A DNA stretch of 64,000 nt from Coriaria nepalensis (GCA_027186245.1 CP114497.1:9803501-9867500), one strand, 5' to 3'. Counted from the first letter of the stretch, positions 1-10,634 are shown. Made by a program: numbers and translations. The notes: generated by a model not told the origin, from the letters alone.

Positions 1-641
1 TACCGTGTGATTAGCCTTGTACCAATCTCCGATGAGGACGGTGTAATCACCGGCGGGATCGGGAAAGGGAACGGGAATTCTAGGGCGGCTGAGAATCCGG
101 ATGCCTCCAAAACCACCAGCAGCCTTGTGAAATGCAAGAGAAGGGAAATAGAAGAAGCTCCCAATCTGGTCCTTCACTTGCAGTATGTAAGTGAAGTTCT
201 TGCCTGGAGGGATTGGGCATGTTGTTCCGTACACTCCATCTTCATATGAATTCCTTCTCTGCTGAATCCCATTCCTATACATACATATATCATGTAGTAT
301 GTAACGTTAACACATAGACACAACCATGCATATATGCAAGTGTTAATAAAATGGCGTCATACGTACCAGGAGATGAGGAAAGGCTGGTCCAAGCTGTTGA
401 AGACATTGATAATGAGGTTGTCGTTTGTAACAGAGTGAATATCTGGGCCTGGGAATTGCCCGTTGATTAGTATACCCTGTTGTCGTACACCAAGTGGATA
501 AATGTCGCCATAAGTCACATTCCAGTCGAAGAACCTGTACGGATCCTCAGCTCCTCCAATGGCTATTAACAATGAAACAGTCGCAAATGATAGCAGCCGA
601 ACATAAACTGCACCTCCTCCTGATCCGTCAAGCTGCACCAT
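1..641 (-). CDS. SKU5-similar (SKS) multicopper-oxidase-like protein, 5' part only
   Basis: Partial gene running off the left edge. Exon 1 is 641-367 and exon 2 is 274-1, with GT-AG borders, giving the first ~183 residues. A hydrophobic signal segment (about residues 12-31) precedes a mature start near EDPYRFFDWNVTYGDIYPLG, followed by the first cupredoxin domain (GQFPGPDI, then the motif WNGIQQRR). In true ascorbate oxidases and laccases this motif is WHG, with a copper-binding His. Here it is Asn, and the later WYHGH-type motif reads FFYFPS. Loss of type 2/3 copper ligands is the known mark of SKU5/SKS proteins, which are GPI-anchored or secreted wall proteins involved in directional growth. 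The 5' UTR has a short GA tract (652-671). The nearest Arabidopsis relative is probably SKS5, but the visible part is too short to fix the paralogue. The neighbouring dehydrin fits that assignment. Confidence 0.9.
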
Positions 642-2330
642 TTTTCACTTCACCGTGAGAGAGAGAGAGGGTGAAGAATTTGAGAAAGATGAGGAAGGAA
701 GGGTTATGGCGCTTTTTTTTTAATTTGGTTAAGTGATGTACAGAGAGGAGCTAAATAGGAAGAGAGTGGAAATTTAGGAAGGTTCGGCGAAATGTAGTGT
801 TTAGGTGGTGTCGGTGGTGAGAGGGAGGTCGGGCCTGGGTCCCCATCATTTGAATTCTGTAACCCTGTGGGCTGGGAGTGTGTTTTTGGATTTAGACTTG
901 ACGCGTAGGGATGCATGTGGTCCGAGTCAAAACACGAGCCACTCTGCACTGCTGTCAATCCCTTTCCCTTCTCATTGTACATGATTGATTGATTTGTTTT
1001 TATTCCCTGACTTCATAAATCTGTGATATTTGGAAGTCAGTGCCGTGATTGGCTGGTTGTGTTTGGGATAAAATATCAATGTCAAGTGCGGTTCCCATGC
1101 ACATGGGAGTTCATCAGAGCTTTTCTGTCTTCTTCTTCTGACTACTAAAAATTGATTAACAATTGCAAATTGAACACACACGGAAGCAAGAGGATTGATT
1201 ATGAAGACGGGCAACATCCTCTACTTACAACTGGATGAGGAGAGGGGAGGAAAGGAAGGTAAATCAAACCTGATGTGCTTTGAAACACAAATTACGGAAT
1301 CGTTAGTGCCACGAAACAATGACATATCTTTGACCTCAAATGCTATTAGAGTCTATCATTGAATACGTCATTGACTCATTATCATATATACTAGATTCAT
1401 GTAGCATGTTACATAATCCAGCAAGGCAGCAAGCAAATAATTTGGACAACCTAAAACGCGGCATAACATGGCACTACTACCCCACCGCCGCAAAATGCCA
1501 TATTGCCATTACCATATAGACGTCTAATTTGGCCCTACATAACCTACGCCGGATAAATCCTTTGACAAGTAGTCCATTTTTTAAACGGGCTTTGAGGCTT
1601 TCATATACAATCTCATAGGTAGGAGAGGAGAATGTCTGGAGCAACATTGGGCCAATATATTTAGTGGGTTTCTTTGATTCTTACCTCTTTTCATTTCTTT
1701 TGACTTTTTTTTCTCCAGCAAGGCTTTCGTTTCATGTTGTTTCTGGGGCCTAAAAAAGGCCCAAAGATAAAGAGAAGCCATCGGTCGACAATAGTTTCGT
1801 AAAGATGACGTTCAAATCTAAATATGGAATTATACGGCATTTTTTTGTTCGTTCTTTTTCCGTTTAGATGTTAATCAACCAATCAGCTCTCGACGATCTC
1901 CATTACGAAATCACTTCTTATCTTCACCCTTTCGCTGTAGCAACTAGCAAGCGGCAATCACGAGTCTACGTTTCAGGTGAAATCCGGCTTGAAAGAAGAT
2001 GAAGTGGGAGCGTTACTGCATGAGTTCCAGTCTTGTACTCTAGTTGCAGACTTGCAGCAGAAAGAATAAGTCGGACAGCTGCGTTTTGGAGTCATGATAA
2101 TTCATGACTAGTCATTTTGTCCTTATCCTAAAATGATAAGTCATTTCAGAATAAGTCGGTCTGAAGTCATTTTGTCCTTTTCTCAGCCAAAGATTATCAT
2201 TTTCATTTCCTTACGAAGCAGCATTTCCATATATATAATGCCGTTGTCGTGACTCTGCCAACAACTCTCAAGTACCGCTCCCAGCCTCCCTCAATCACGG
2301 CTGCTTGTTACTTGCTGCTTGACCATCACC
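642..2330. other. Intergenic: upstream regions of the SKS gene and the ADH relic
   Basis: About 1.7 kb without a supportable gene. It holds the GA-rich 5' leader of the SKS gene next to position 650, then AT-rich sequence. A TATA-like run (about 2229-2239) lies ~95 bases before the ADH-relic start codon. The short open frames on both strands show no recognisable family, signal peptide or splice context. Confidence 0.6.
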
Positions 2331-3161
2331 ATGGGAGATCAGTCGTCGCATAGAAGCAGAGGAAAGTCTATTCGACGCAGAGGTACAGGGAAAGAGCTAT
2401 TTCTTCTAAATAATTTTACATCTTTAATGACGTCCACTCATCTGCTCAATAAATACTGTAGCTGCGATTTGTCGGACGGCAGGCGAGCCGCTGGTGATAG
2501 AGGAGATCATGGTGGCGCCAGCTATGCTTCGTGAAGTTCGGATTCGGATTATATGCACTTCTCTTTGCGGTAGCGATGTCACCTTTAGGAAGTTGAAGGT
2601 TCTTACAAAAATTCAACGCCTCTTCTTGCATGTTTAGGATTTATATTTTACAAAGGTCTTTTATTTGGTCCTATATTAATAGTTACGCCTACTTGTTTTT
2701 TTCTTTAAGGATCCTATTGGGATTGTTCCAAGAATTCTCGGCCATGAAAGCTATTGGGTGAGGAATTTTTATACTATGCTGTTTTATTGAATGAGCTTGT
2801 TAGGAGTTGAGATGTTTATGTGAACACGTTGTAGAGTGGTAGAGAGTGTGGGAGAGGATGTGGCTGAGGTAACTGAAGGGGATACAGTCATTCCAACGTG
2901 CATGCCGGATTGTGGAGAATGTACAGATTGCAAATCAAAGAAGAGCAATATCTGTTCCAAACTCTCTTTTCAGGTTTCACCTTGGATGCCTAGATATGGG
3001 ACTAGCAGATTCACTGATCAAAATGGAGACGTCTTGTGTCATATTTCTGTTTGTATCGAGTTTTAGTGAATATACAGTGGTTGACATTGCTCATCTCACG
3101 AAAGTTGACCCCACCGTCCCTCCAAACAGAGCTTACCTCCTTAGCTGTGGTGTATCTACTG
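2331..3161 (+). pseudogene. Alcohol dehydrogenase-like (zinc ADH family) pseudogene, 5' half
   Basis: Four exons of a plant ADH-like gene can be followed: 2331-2382 (approximate 3' edge), about 2465-2599, 2710-2757 and 2835-3161. They encode a start MGDQSSHRSRGKSIRRR, then GEPLVIEE, ICTSLCGSDVTF (first catalytic Zn Cys), ILGHE, GDTVIPTCMPDCGECTDCKS (the structural-zinc Cys cluster) and EYTVVDIAHLTKVDPTVPP up to LSCGVSTG. Two single-base insertions break the frame, at the AAA run 2747-2749 within GHEAIG and near 3043. After the splice donor at 3162, the NAD-binding Rossmann half is absent. The catalytic His usual after SLC is Gly. The gene cannot make a complete enzyme. It meets the ceramidase relic tail to tail within 170 bases. 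Confidence 0.85.
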
Positions 3162-3328
3162 GTAATTCCTCTACTTACACCTTCAACTTGTGTGATTGAC
3201 TGAATAGTTGAGCTTAATACTTTTGTTTCAGGGGATACAGTCATTCAAAAATATTTTGTTTTTACATTCAAAATTCAGTGCAATTTAATTTAGTATAGTG
3301 TAGTAAAAGGCATTTTGTTGTTATTAAA

Positions 3329-3679
3329 GGTGACCTTGATCTGAGTCTCTCAAGTAGTTTAATGGTGACTCACTGTGACGCCATTCTGTCATTGAGATTG
3401 ACAAAGGCAAATCTCGAGCTTCCAGAAGTTTCTGCAACAATGAAAGCTCTAGCTCTTTAGCCTGAAATGAACACCGGCTGTGTTTTGGTACATGCTGGCA
3501 TAACCCATCAAGTTCACCCCAGCAGCCGGACCGGTCATGTCAAAGCTCCCTACTCCAGTCAGGTTATCTCCATCACTAACTCCAACCACACTGTAATTGC
3601 CTATTAGAAGAATAGCAACTGCTGCTACAATAAAAACTGGGCGATGTTGATTCATATTAATGTCAATCATAATGTTCAT
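3329..3679 (-). pseudogene. Neutral ceramidase N-terminal fragment, broken
   Basis: On the minus strand from 3679, a hydrophobic leader (FIVAAVAILLIGNYSVVGV) is followed by GVGSFDMTGPAAGVNLMGYA and GVHFRL, the conserved start of plant neutral ceramidases, which cleave ceramide to sphingosine and fatty acid. After GVHFRL the frame shifts (about 3460) and the homology goes on as RARAFIVAE and FVNLNDRMASQ. An in-frame TGA near 3370 then interrupts it before VTIKLLERLRSR. Nothing recognisable follows, so only about 110 residues of a ~770-residue enzyme remain. A frameshift, a stop and loss of the catalytic part make it a relic. The family call rests on recalled sequence of the Arabidopsis ceramidases. 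Confidence 0.8.
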
Positions 3680-4107
3680 TTGATCGAGTATGGTCCAAGG
3701 TGACTCGTATTTAAAGCTTGCTATGTCCTCGGATTTAGTGTTTTATCTAGATTATTTTTTCTGGGTCAAAACTAAGGTAGTCTACTGGCAGACTTGGGTA
3801 TCCTCGATTATGAGATGAGATACACTAGGTGTGTTCTTGTCTGTTTCCATTTCGTCTTCGTGTACATTCGGCCGTCGAACTTGAAATTGAAATGTATACG
3901 TTTCTCAAGACAGAAGATTTGCAAAGAATATGTCAAAGCAAACTCATCAACAACACTTTAAATTAATGCACAAAACACATGAACAAAAAGTGGAACAAAC
4001 CATAAGCGTTGGTATTTTTGGGAAAATAAAAACCAAATGCAAATTAACTAAAAATCCACGCCATGATCATATACTTGGAACACACAAAAATGGTGATCAT
4101 ATTCTTA
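3680..4107. other. Intergenic spacer
   Basis: Holds the region upstream of the ceramidase relic and the 3' flank of the dehydrin. I see no gene, repeat or regulatory site that I can support. Confidence 0.5.
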
Positions 4108-4985
4108 TTAATGTGAGTGACAGCACTCCTTCTCCTTTTCCTTCTCCTTCTCCTCCTCTGATTTGGGATGACACCCAGGAAGCTTCTCCTTGATCATGTC
4201 GAAGATGCCTTTCTTTTCCTTAGAAGCAGCTTCCCCTTCACAGGCAGCAACAGCAGCGAGTTCGGGCTCAGAAACTGCAGGTGGAGGGATCTCATCAGTC
4301 TTCTTGTGCCCTGGAAGCTTTTCCTTGATTTTGTCGAGGAATCCCTTCTTTTCCTCTGTTTGTTGAACTGGCTCTGCCTCCTCGTACCTCTCAACAGGGA
4401 CAGTCGTGTCCTCCTCCTCCTCCTTGTGGACCTTGTCCTTGGTAATCTTTTCCTTTATCTTATCCTTCAGTCCCTTCCTCTCCTTCTTTTTCTTCTTCTC
4501 CTCCTCCTTTCCTTCTCCATTTTCCTCCTCATCGCTAGACTGCATCGTTGTCAATCAGTTAGCATTCATATCATAACAGGAAAAACACTTTCATAAAAGG
4601 ATGTAATAAAGAAACTTACAGAACTAGAACTGCTATCTGAACGGTGGAGCTTGTCCAAGATGCCATGCTTCTTCTCTTCTTCTTTCTTGCGATCCTCCTC
4701 CTCCACCTTTTCAGATACTTTCACTTTCTCATCAAACTCCGCGAAGACGACCTCATCATATTCCTGCTTGCGCACCTTTGGCTCGGGTTCAGACACATGT
4801 TCAACTTTCTCAAACTCATGAGAAATAATCACCTCTTCATTATAACCATGTGGTTTCTTCTCCTCCTCCTCTTTCTTCTTTCCTAAGAAATCAAACAACC
4901 CACGGTCACTGGTCTCAACCGAACCCTCATGAACAGGTTTAGTCTCATGGTCATGGATCTTGTTGCTGTTGTACTCCTCCGCCAT
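4108..4985 (-). CDS. Acidic dehydrin of FSK type (ERD10/ERD14/COR47 group)
   Basis: Two exons, 4985-4620 and 4539-4108, encode 265 residues. Dehydrins are disordered group 2 LEA proteins that protect membranes and enzymes during drought and cold. The N-terminus has an F-segment ([15 protein letters not shown], about residues 24-38). A Ser run (S-segment, near residue 118) is split by the intron and continues as SSDEEE. The intron inside the S-segment is a family hallmark. Two good Lys-rich K-segments follow ([17 protein letters not shown] and [18 protein letters not shown]), with a degenerate one before them ([14 protein letters not shown]). The C-terminus is ECCHSH, a possible metal-binding tail. 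The rest is Glu/Lys-rich with no hydrophobic core. ABRE, DRE and TATA motifs lie upstream. Start chosen at MAEEYNS, with an in-frame ATG 15 bases upstream ignored because MAEE is the usual family start. Confidence 0.95.
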
Positions 4986-5125
4986 GCTTAACAGAAACAC
5001 GTACTAAAAAACAAAGAAAAATAAATTTGATAGAACCTGAAATAATGAGATCTCTCTGTAAAACGAAAGTAAGAGAGTGAGATACTGAGATCGTGATGAT
5101 GGATTTGCTTCAACGAGAGTAGACC

Positions 5126-5133
5126 ATTTTATA
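5126..5133 (-). promoter_or_regulatory. TATA box of the dehydrin
   Basis: On the minus strand this reads TATAAAAT, about 140 bases upstream of the start codon at 4985. This is a suitable place for a plant TATA box. Confidence 0.65.
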
Positions 5134-5183
5134 GCGTCTTCACTACGCGGGAGTCACGCGACTAATCAAGTACAAATTCTGAA

Positions 5184-5189
5184 ACCGAC
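5184..5189. promoter_or_regulatory. DRE/CRT core upstream of the dehydrin
   Basis: ACCGAC matches the RCCGAC core bound by CBF/DREB factors in cold- and drought-induced promoters. It lies ~200 bases before the dehydrin start. The motif is short, so its function is inferred from its position and the gene type. Confidence 0.5.
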
Positions 5190-5275
5190 GTTGTAGTAAA
5201 TTTAATTTAAAGAACGAATCCAGTAAGTGAACGCGGTGGAGTGAATTATTGATAGGAACTCGCTTTACAAAGATG

Positions 5276-5283
5276 ACACGTGT
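5276..5283. promoter_or_regulatory. ABRE/G-box (ACACGTGT) upstream of the dehydrin
   Basis: A palindromic ACACGTGT lies ~290 bases upstream of the dehydrin start. This is the element bound by AREB/ABF bZIP factors. A second one, ACACGTGG, lies at 5434-5441. With the DRE core they form the element set expected for ABA- and stress-induced dehydrins. Confidence 0.55.
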
Positions 5284-5433
5284 ACTATAATTATGAGCTT
5301 ATCGCTTAAGCCCGGCAAGTTTGCTTTGCAATTAAGCTAGCGGGAATCCGAGGCAGCGAAAGAGTGGAAAGCCTAAAAGAAGGAGCAGGACAAGGTTTTA
5401 CTGTACTGCCACAATCTGGCCAATAAGTACATT

Positions 5434-5441
5434 ACACGTGG
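5434..5441. promoter_or_regulatory. Second ABRE/G-box (ACACGTGG) upstream of the dehydrin
   Basis: ACACGTGG, about 450 bases upstream of the dehydrin start. It could pair with the ABRE at 5276. The remaining sequence from 5442 to 6167 holds the 3' flank of LDL1 and nothing else I can support. Confidence 0.4.
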
Positions 5442-6167
5442 GTCGAACGTGGTCCTCCAGCGTTTTCATGGGCCCGAAAACTGTCGGATTTTGATTGTTT
5501 GAGGGATGGTCGGTGTAGGTAGGGTCTGGTGACGTTCGATGAATGCCAAGTGGGCAGGAGCATTGTACTTTCCTCTCGAGATACGTTACGTAGGACGTAA
5601 CGTCTTGGTCGGTTTGGCATGGCCCGAAACCCGACGTCTTTCGGCCTTTTCAAAACCATTCTCGTACTCGTCACATGCCCATGCCCGCTCACGTTGTCCA
5701 CTCGCTGTTTTGCGTTAAACAGCGTTCATCGTTGCATTAAACATATTAAACCTTGTTATTAGTGTCTGCAAGACCATCTAGCATAGCTTAATTGTGCGTG
5801 TAATAATATTCTACTTGAGATAAAGCCTAAAAGCAAGCGACTTTTACGTCATTACTCAAACTAACTGGTATGAAAGCTCACTGTAAGAAACAGTAGACAA
5901 ACAAAGTCAAATTTGAAACGCGCCCAGCAGAATCATATTTCTTTGAAAACGAGGTATGTAGGCATGTAATCAAACAAACCATGCATACTAAAACTAGATC
6001 TAGGGATCTCGTTTAGAGAACTGATACAAAACTGTACATGATGAAAGAGCTCATGTAACCGGAGGTCTAAAAGATCATTCAATAATGCTCTCCATATCTC
6101 TGGTGCTGATCTCAATCCGTTATGCATTGAAGAAAAAAATGTCAGAAAAATGCAATTTGTTAGCTTC

Positions 6168-8606
6168 TCATACCAATGATATTGCCGCCTCATGCATGAC
6201 ATGCCCTTCTATTGATTCTCTGTTTAAGTTGGACCTAGCTGATTTTATGTTGTAAATGAGAGTTTCCCCGCCACCTCCTAATCCTCTTCTTCCGACTAAC
6301 CTCACCCCGAATTCATGATTCAACATCCTTACCCTGTTCCCATCTTCATTAACTCTACTTAATTGAACAGCCTGCTCCCTTGAAATCAAACCGTAAAGAC
6401 AGAGCAAGCCGGAATCTTTTTCATCCCCTCCAAATTTAACCCTTATCAATGAATCAGAACCATAATCACCAGACCTTGGATCGAACAAGACAGAGAAGTT
6501 CCCAAACGTCAAGTCAGGCATCTCAAATAATTGATTCAAATCATCACTTCCCTCGCTAGTGTTATTTGATTTGTCATCCATGATAAGTGACCTTCTCCTA
6601 GATTCTCTAAGTATGTTAGCAGCCTCCCTCATCCCACTAAGAAATGCTCCATGCATTGTTGCTGGATACTGCTTATTAGTTGCCTCACCTGCAAAGAAAA
6701 CTCTCCCATCGCCAATAGTTTCTGCAAGAATATCATAATCATCGCCCGAAGCTCCAATTGCAACATAAGAATAGGACCCATATGCAAAGTGATCCTTCCC
6801 CCAGCGAGTACATATTGCCTGAACTGGATCCGGAACAGTGATTCCTTTTGGCTGATAAATACCCTTTAATACATCTAATACCCTTCTTACGGACTCAACC
6901 GGCGACATCATCTCAAACTTAATTGCAGCCTCCCCTGCGACAAGAGCAACCAGAAGTGGACCTCCAGAAACAGAAGAGTAACTGTAAAACAGAAAGAACT
7001 CTCCTCTCATTCTTGGGTCTTCAGTCAAATGACCAAATGTATCAATATCACCACCCCAAAAGTGATGAGGAAATAGTAATACCACTTTATTCAGCAACCC
7101 AAATCCTAATCTCTGAATTGCATCCTTTTTCCGTTGAGGAAGCTCTGGAACAAACTCAATTGATCCCTTCTTAAGAACACCTAATGGCACGGTGCAGAGA
7201 ATCATATCCGCCCGAAACTCTTTCCCACCTGCATAGACCAAAACCCCATCACTTCCATACCTTATACTTTCCACAGTCATCTCATAAAAAATTGGAAGGT
7301 CCTCAGCCAGGGAACGGATAAAAGTCTCATTCCCTCCAGGAATAAAACAATGATCACCGCCCATCTCATATGGATCATCCTGATCCCAATAGGCCATTGA
7401 TAAATTTGACATTACGGAAGCATTTGCATATTCTAAATTAGCAAGGTGCCAATTCAAGAGCATTCTCTCTACTGGGTCTTCAGCAACCTTATAAACGGTC
7501 CTAAAAGCTTCGAGTGCTCTCCCTAAAGATACATCTACGGATTTAACTTCCTCTATTATCTCTTCCCTTAGCTTACAGGCTCTATCTAACAACTTATTGA
7601 AAGAAAACTCAATCCTAGAATCAATCTCTGAATTTACAGGCTTTCCATCAGGCAAATACAGGGGGCAAATATCTCTCACCTTGTGAAGTGGTAAGCCCAA
7701 TTGCCTGGCAAGAACACCAAGTGGATTCCCATTTATTCCAGTAAGGACACTTCCACCAAGATCAGCTGCCGCCTCAAGCTCCTTCCCACTCATCCTCTTC
7801 GTTCTCACACGCCCACCAGGCCTCGCCCTACCTTCCAGAACTACTACCTTGAATCCCAAGAAGATCAACTGTCTTGCAGCTACCAAACCAGCTAAACCAG
7901 CTCCGACAATTATCACATTGGCCTTTTCAACTCCATCAAACGATCTAGATTTTGCTTCATTTATCGCCGGAGCAAGCCCAAAGTTAATGTAACCGTGCTG
8001 GAGTAGAAAGTCGTAAGCTGAATCAACTAGGCCTTTGTGTTCGGACCGGATTGACTCGAGTGAGTGGTCACGAGTCAACCATACTGACACGTTGGATCTC
8101 CACCGAGCCAAAATGTGATTCCGCACGACGATGTAGTTCGCTTCCTCGACCCCTCCGATCGTAGACACTACATTGGCCTCGATCTCTTCCTCCGTTAACG
8201 AGTCGACAGGGAAACCCACAGAGGTTGCGATTAGCGCTTCGTTGTCGACTTCCTTGGCAAGGTCGGAGCGTCGACATTGGTTGCCGTTCACTTCCGTGAA
8301 AAACTTCTTCCTCCGACGACGCTTCCTGGAGGGAGGACCAGGCTCAATTGGACAGGTCTGGTTGGAGTTAGGAATTTGAGGCTTTTCTTCCTCGAGAGGA
8401 TCTTCAGGGATAGGTTCAGAGGAGTCGTCATGGGAGTCAGAAACGGGTGCTTCAGTTGTCGCAGGAGGTGGAGAATGAATTGCAGTCTGAGGTGGAGAAT
8501 GATTATGCTCGGCATCCGTTTCCGTTGAGTAATCGTCGGAGGCACCGTCGTTAGGGTTATCAGAAGGATCTGCTTCCATGACTGACGACGTTTGGAGTTC
8601 TCGCAA
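6168..8606 (-). CDS. LDL1: Lysine-specific histone demethylase 1 homologue (LDL1)
   Basis: A single uninterrupted frame of 812 codons, like intronless Arabidopsis LDL1 (about 844 residues). The protein removes methyl groups from histone H3 by FAD-dependent amine oxidation and represses targets such as FLC. Order: an acidic, Pro/Ser-rich tail; a basic nuclear signal (RKRRRRKKFF, about residue 94); a SWIRM domain (LTEEEIEANVVS to HGYINFGLAP); a dinucleotide-binding motif (VIIVGAGLAGLVAARQL, about residue 230); the GGRV loop; LNKVVLLF with the flavin-contacting Lys; and the C-terminal FAD motif GRVFFAGEATNKQYPATMHG. No tower insertion is present, as in the plant LDL proteins. The ATG at 8579 (MEADPSD) is an alternative start nine codons downstream and may be the real one. 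It lies head to head with the gene at 9005. Confidence 0.95.
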   Translation of the reverse strand: MRELQTSSVMEADPSDNPNDGASDDYSTETDAEHNHSPPQTAIHSPPPATTEAPVSDSHDDSSEPIPEDPLEEEKPQIPNSNQTCPIEPGPPSRKRRRRKKFFTEVNGNQCRRSDLAKEVDNEALIATSVGFPVDSLTEEEIEANVVSTIGGVEEANYIVVRNHILARWRSNVSVWLTRDHSLESIRSEHKGLVDSAYDFLLQHGYINFGLAPAINEAKSRSFDGVEKANVIIVGAGLAGLVAARQLIFLGFKVVVLEGRARPGGRVRTKRMSGKELEAAADLGGSVLTGINGNPLGVLARQLGLPLHKVRDICPLYLPDGKPVNSEIDSRIEFSFNKLLDRACKLREEIIEEVKSVDVSLGRALEAFRTVYKVAEDPVERMLLNWHLANLEYANASVMSNLSMAYWDQDDPYEMGGDHCFIPGGNETFIRSLAEDLPIFYEMTVESIRYGSDGVLVYAGGKEFRADMILCTVPLGVLKKGSIEFVPELPQRKKDAIQRLGFGLLNKVVLLFPHHFWGGDIDTFGHLTEDPRMRGEFFLFYSYSSVSGGPLLVALVAGEAAIKFEMMSPVESVRRVLDVLKGIYQPKGITVPDPVQAICTRWGKDHFAYGSYSYVAIGASGDDYDILAETIGDGRVFFAGEATNKQYPATMHGAFLSGMREAANILRESRRRSLIMDDKSNNTSEGSDDLNQLFEMPDLTFGNFSVLFDPRSGDYGSDSLIRVKFGGDEKDSGLLCLYGLISREQAVQLSRVNEDGNRVRMLNHEFGVRLVGRRGLGGGGETLIYNIKSARSNLNRESIEGHVMHEAAISLV

Positions 8607-9004
8607 CTGGAAATCCAGTTTGCATGTTAGCTAAGGCATATTGGGCCGGGATATTTAAATACAGCCCGTTACCAAACTTAATGTGGGCTGGAGGCAAATA
8701 TTAACCGTCAAACCCGTTACCCGCCGGCTCGTATTTAATATTCGAAAACCCAGATTTCAAACGATGACAACTCGCAGGTGAAAGGAAAGGAGGAAACCAG
8801 GTTGGGAACGATTTACCAGCGAAGAAGATCGAGTAAAAGGGGAGGTTAGGTTACTGTGCGACGAGGTCGGTGCAACAAACAAAACCACCACCTTGAAAGA
8901 ATCGGAAGGCTGATGATCTCTCACTGTTTCTTTCCTCAATCAATTTTCCAATCGCCTTCCGGCCTACAGAATCTACCGGCGTGAGAATCTCTAGAGCTAT
9001 AGAG
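8607..9004. promoter_or_regulatory. Shared intergenic promoter region between LDL1 and the two-helix protein gene
   Basis: Under 400 bases separate two divergent start codons. TGGGCC/GGCCCA-type (site II) words occur near 8643-8650 and 8685-8690. They are common in promoters of broadly expressed plant genes. No clear TATA box was seen for either gene. A bidirectional promoter is an inference from spacing. Confidence 0.45.
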
Positions 9005-9995
9005 ATGGCTAGCAAGGGGAGTCAGAGAGAAAGGAGGCCGGGGATGATAACAAGATCGAATCTTGCCGATCAGTTGAGAGAGTATCAGGTCCGATCGAAG
9101 CTGGATTGGGCCTCCGTCTCCTTCTTCTCCTCAACTTCTAATCTCACATCCTCGAGGTAATCCCCCATATTAGGGCCTCGTTTTCTTTCTTTGAACATTC
9201 TGTTCACAATCTCCGTTGTCCTGATGCTTTCTAATTGTTGCCTGTATACAATTCCTCTTCTTTTTTTTTTTCCTTTTGATCTGTTTAAACATTTGTCTTT
9301 CTCTGAGTTCCGTAATTGATTCAATCGATCGAATAGGGGTGGGGGTGGGTGTAGTTCCCATCAGGATCGTGTTAATTCTTGGTGATCCTTTTTCGAATAT
9401 GGCAATTAGGTAATGAAGCTTTTAGACGATTTTTTAGGTCAAGTTCGGATTTTTATTTTGGTGTATATGTTTCCATGGTTTGAGTGCTTGTATCCACACT
9501 TCTTGAATGGATCTCACAAGGGGGAAGAAGCTATGTTCTTCTGTCTGTCTGAGCAATTAGGGAAGAGAAAAGGAGGGAGAAGAGGGGGGGGGGGGGTTGT
9601 TCTGATGTTGAGTGGTTCACTAATTAACATGATTTTGCTCGCTAGCTGTAGAGGATCAACTATAATTTATAACACTCAACCCTGTAACTTTTACTGTTTC
9701 AATAGGTGTAGTGTGGTTCGCATATGATTCTCTTAAGAAAACATTGTATCTAATTGGCGTTTTCTCCGTTTACTTGTGGATGTGCAGGGTGGATGTTGTC
9801 ATTTTTGTAATATGGGAGCTCATTATACTCGCTTTCCTGGTTTTTTCAGCCGTTTCTCTATATTTTAGACACCTGCAGCTAGCCATTATATTAGTGTGCA
9901 TCACTATGCTGTTGCTTTTATGCATGAAAATCACAAAGCAAGTGAGATTGGCTAAGAAGAAGAAACAGAGGATGCTTCTTCCATTATCCATGTAA
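9005..9995 (+). CDS. Small protein with two predicted membrane helices, function unknown
   Basis: Two exons, 9005-9156 and 9788-9995, give about 119 residues. The donor splits an AG|G codon and the acceptor follows TGTGCAG, and phase is kept. The N-terminal ~50 residues are hydrophilic and Arg/Ser-rich (MASKGSQRERRPGMITRSNL...). Exon 2 has two hydrophobic stretches, VDVVIFVIWELIILAFLVFS and LQLAIILVCITMLLLLCMKI, with a basic tail (KQVRLAKKKKQR). A basic tail after the second helix suggests both ends face the cytosol. I do not recognise a named family. The intron of 631 bases contains a G-run (9585-9596). Confidence 0.65.
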
Positions 9996-10634
9996 TAACG
10001 ATCGTAGATGGAGTTGTAATACTACCAAACTTCACGCTTTAGATGCCGATAATTGTTGCTCTTATGGTTGTCTATGGATGATGACTCTGTCTTATTGATA
10101 CAACATATAAAGCAGGCGGTGATCTGGAGCCTACTCTATGGTTACTCTCTAAATGCAGCACAATGTGAAGTATGAACCATTAGTTCAGGATCAATTTTGT
10201 TCCTTTATGTATACATTCCTTTAATGTAATGCTATAGCATCATATGATGACGAATCCCAAGAAAAGAGGTTGCTCTGAATTTGTATATCTTCATCTTCTG
10301 TATCGTAAAAGAGAAGCAAGACATGAAATGAAAAAGTAGTTTGTGTTTTTTTTTGCCACTTCCCAAGCGGTCAATGATTGTAATCGTGTTGAGGAACAGA
10401 TCGCCTAACTGGATTGAAACCAGAAAGATTATGCGAGCTAGCCCATCAGATGGAGCTTTTTCCCTATCAATAAAAGATCATTTCATCTTATTCATGATAG
10501 AAGGGGATTGGATAAATATGAATTTTATTATATATAAAAAAGTAATAAGTCAGTAGATACATAAATAAATCAATAAATAGGTTAATCACTAGGTAGAACA
10601 TTAGAGTACAAAAAATATCCTTAATACAATCTAA
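9996..10634. other. Intergenic spacer
   Basis: 3' flank of the two-helix protein gene followed by AT-rich DNA up to the DUF241 relic. I see no further gene. Confidence 0.5.

Noticed and set aside
4168..4596. Long open frame on the plus strand, 142 codons
   Set aside because: It is antisense to dehydrin exon 2. The Leu-rich product is just the complement of Lys/Glu-rich codons.
5432..5701. 89-codon minus-strand frame upstream of the dehydrin
   Set aside because: No family features, no conserved domain, and it lies over the ABRE-bearing promoter region.
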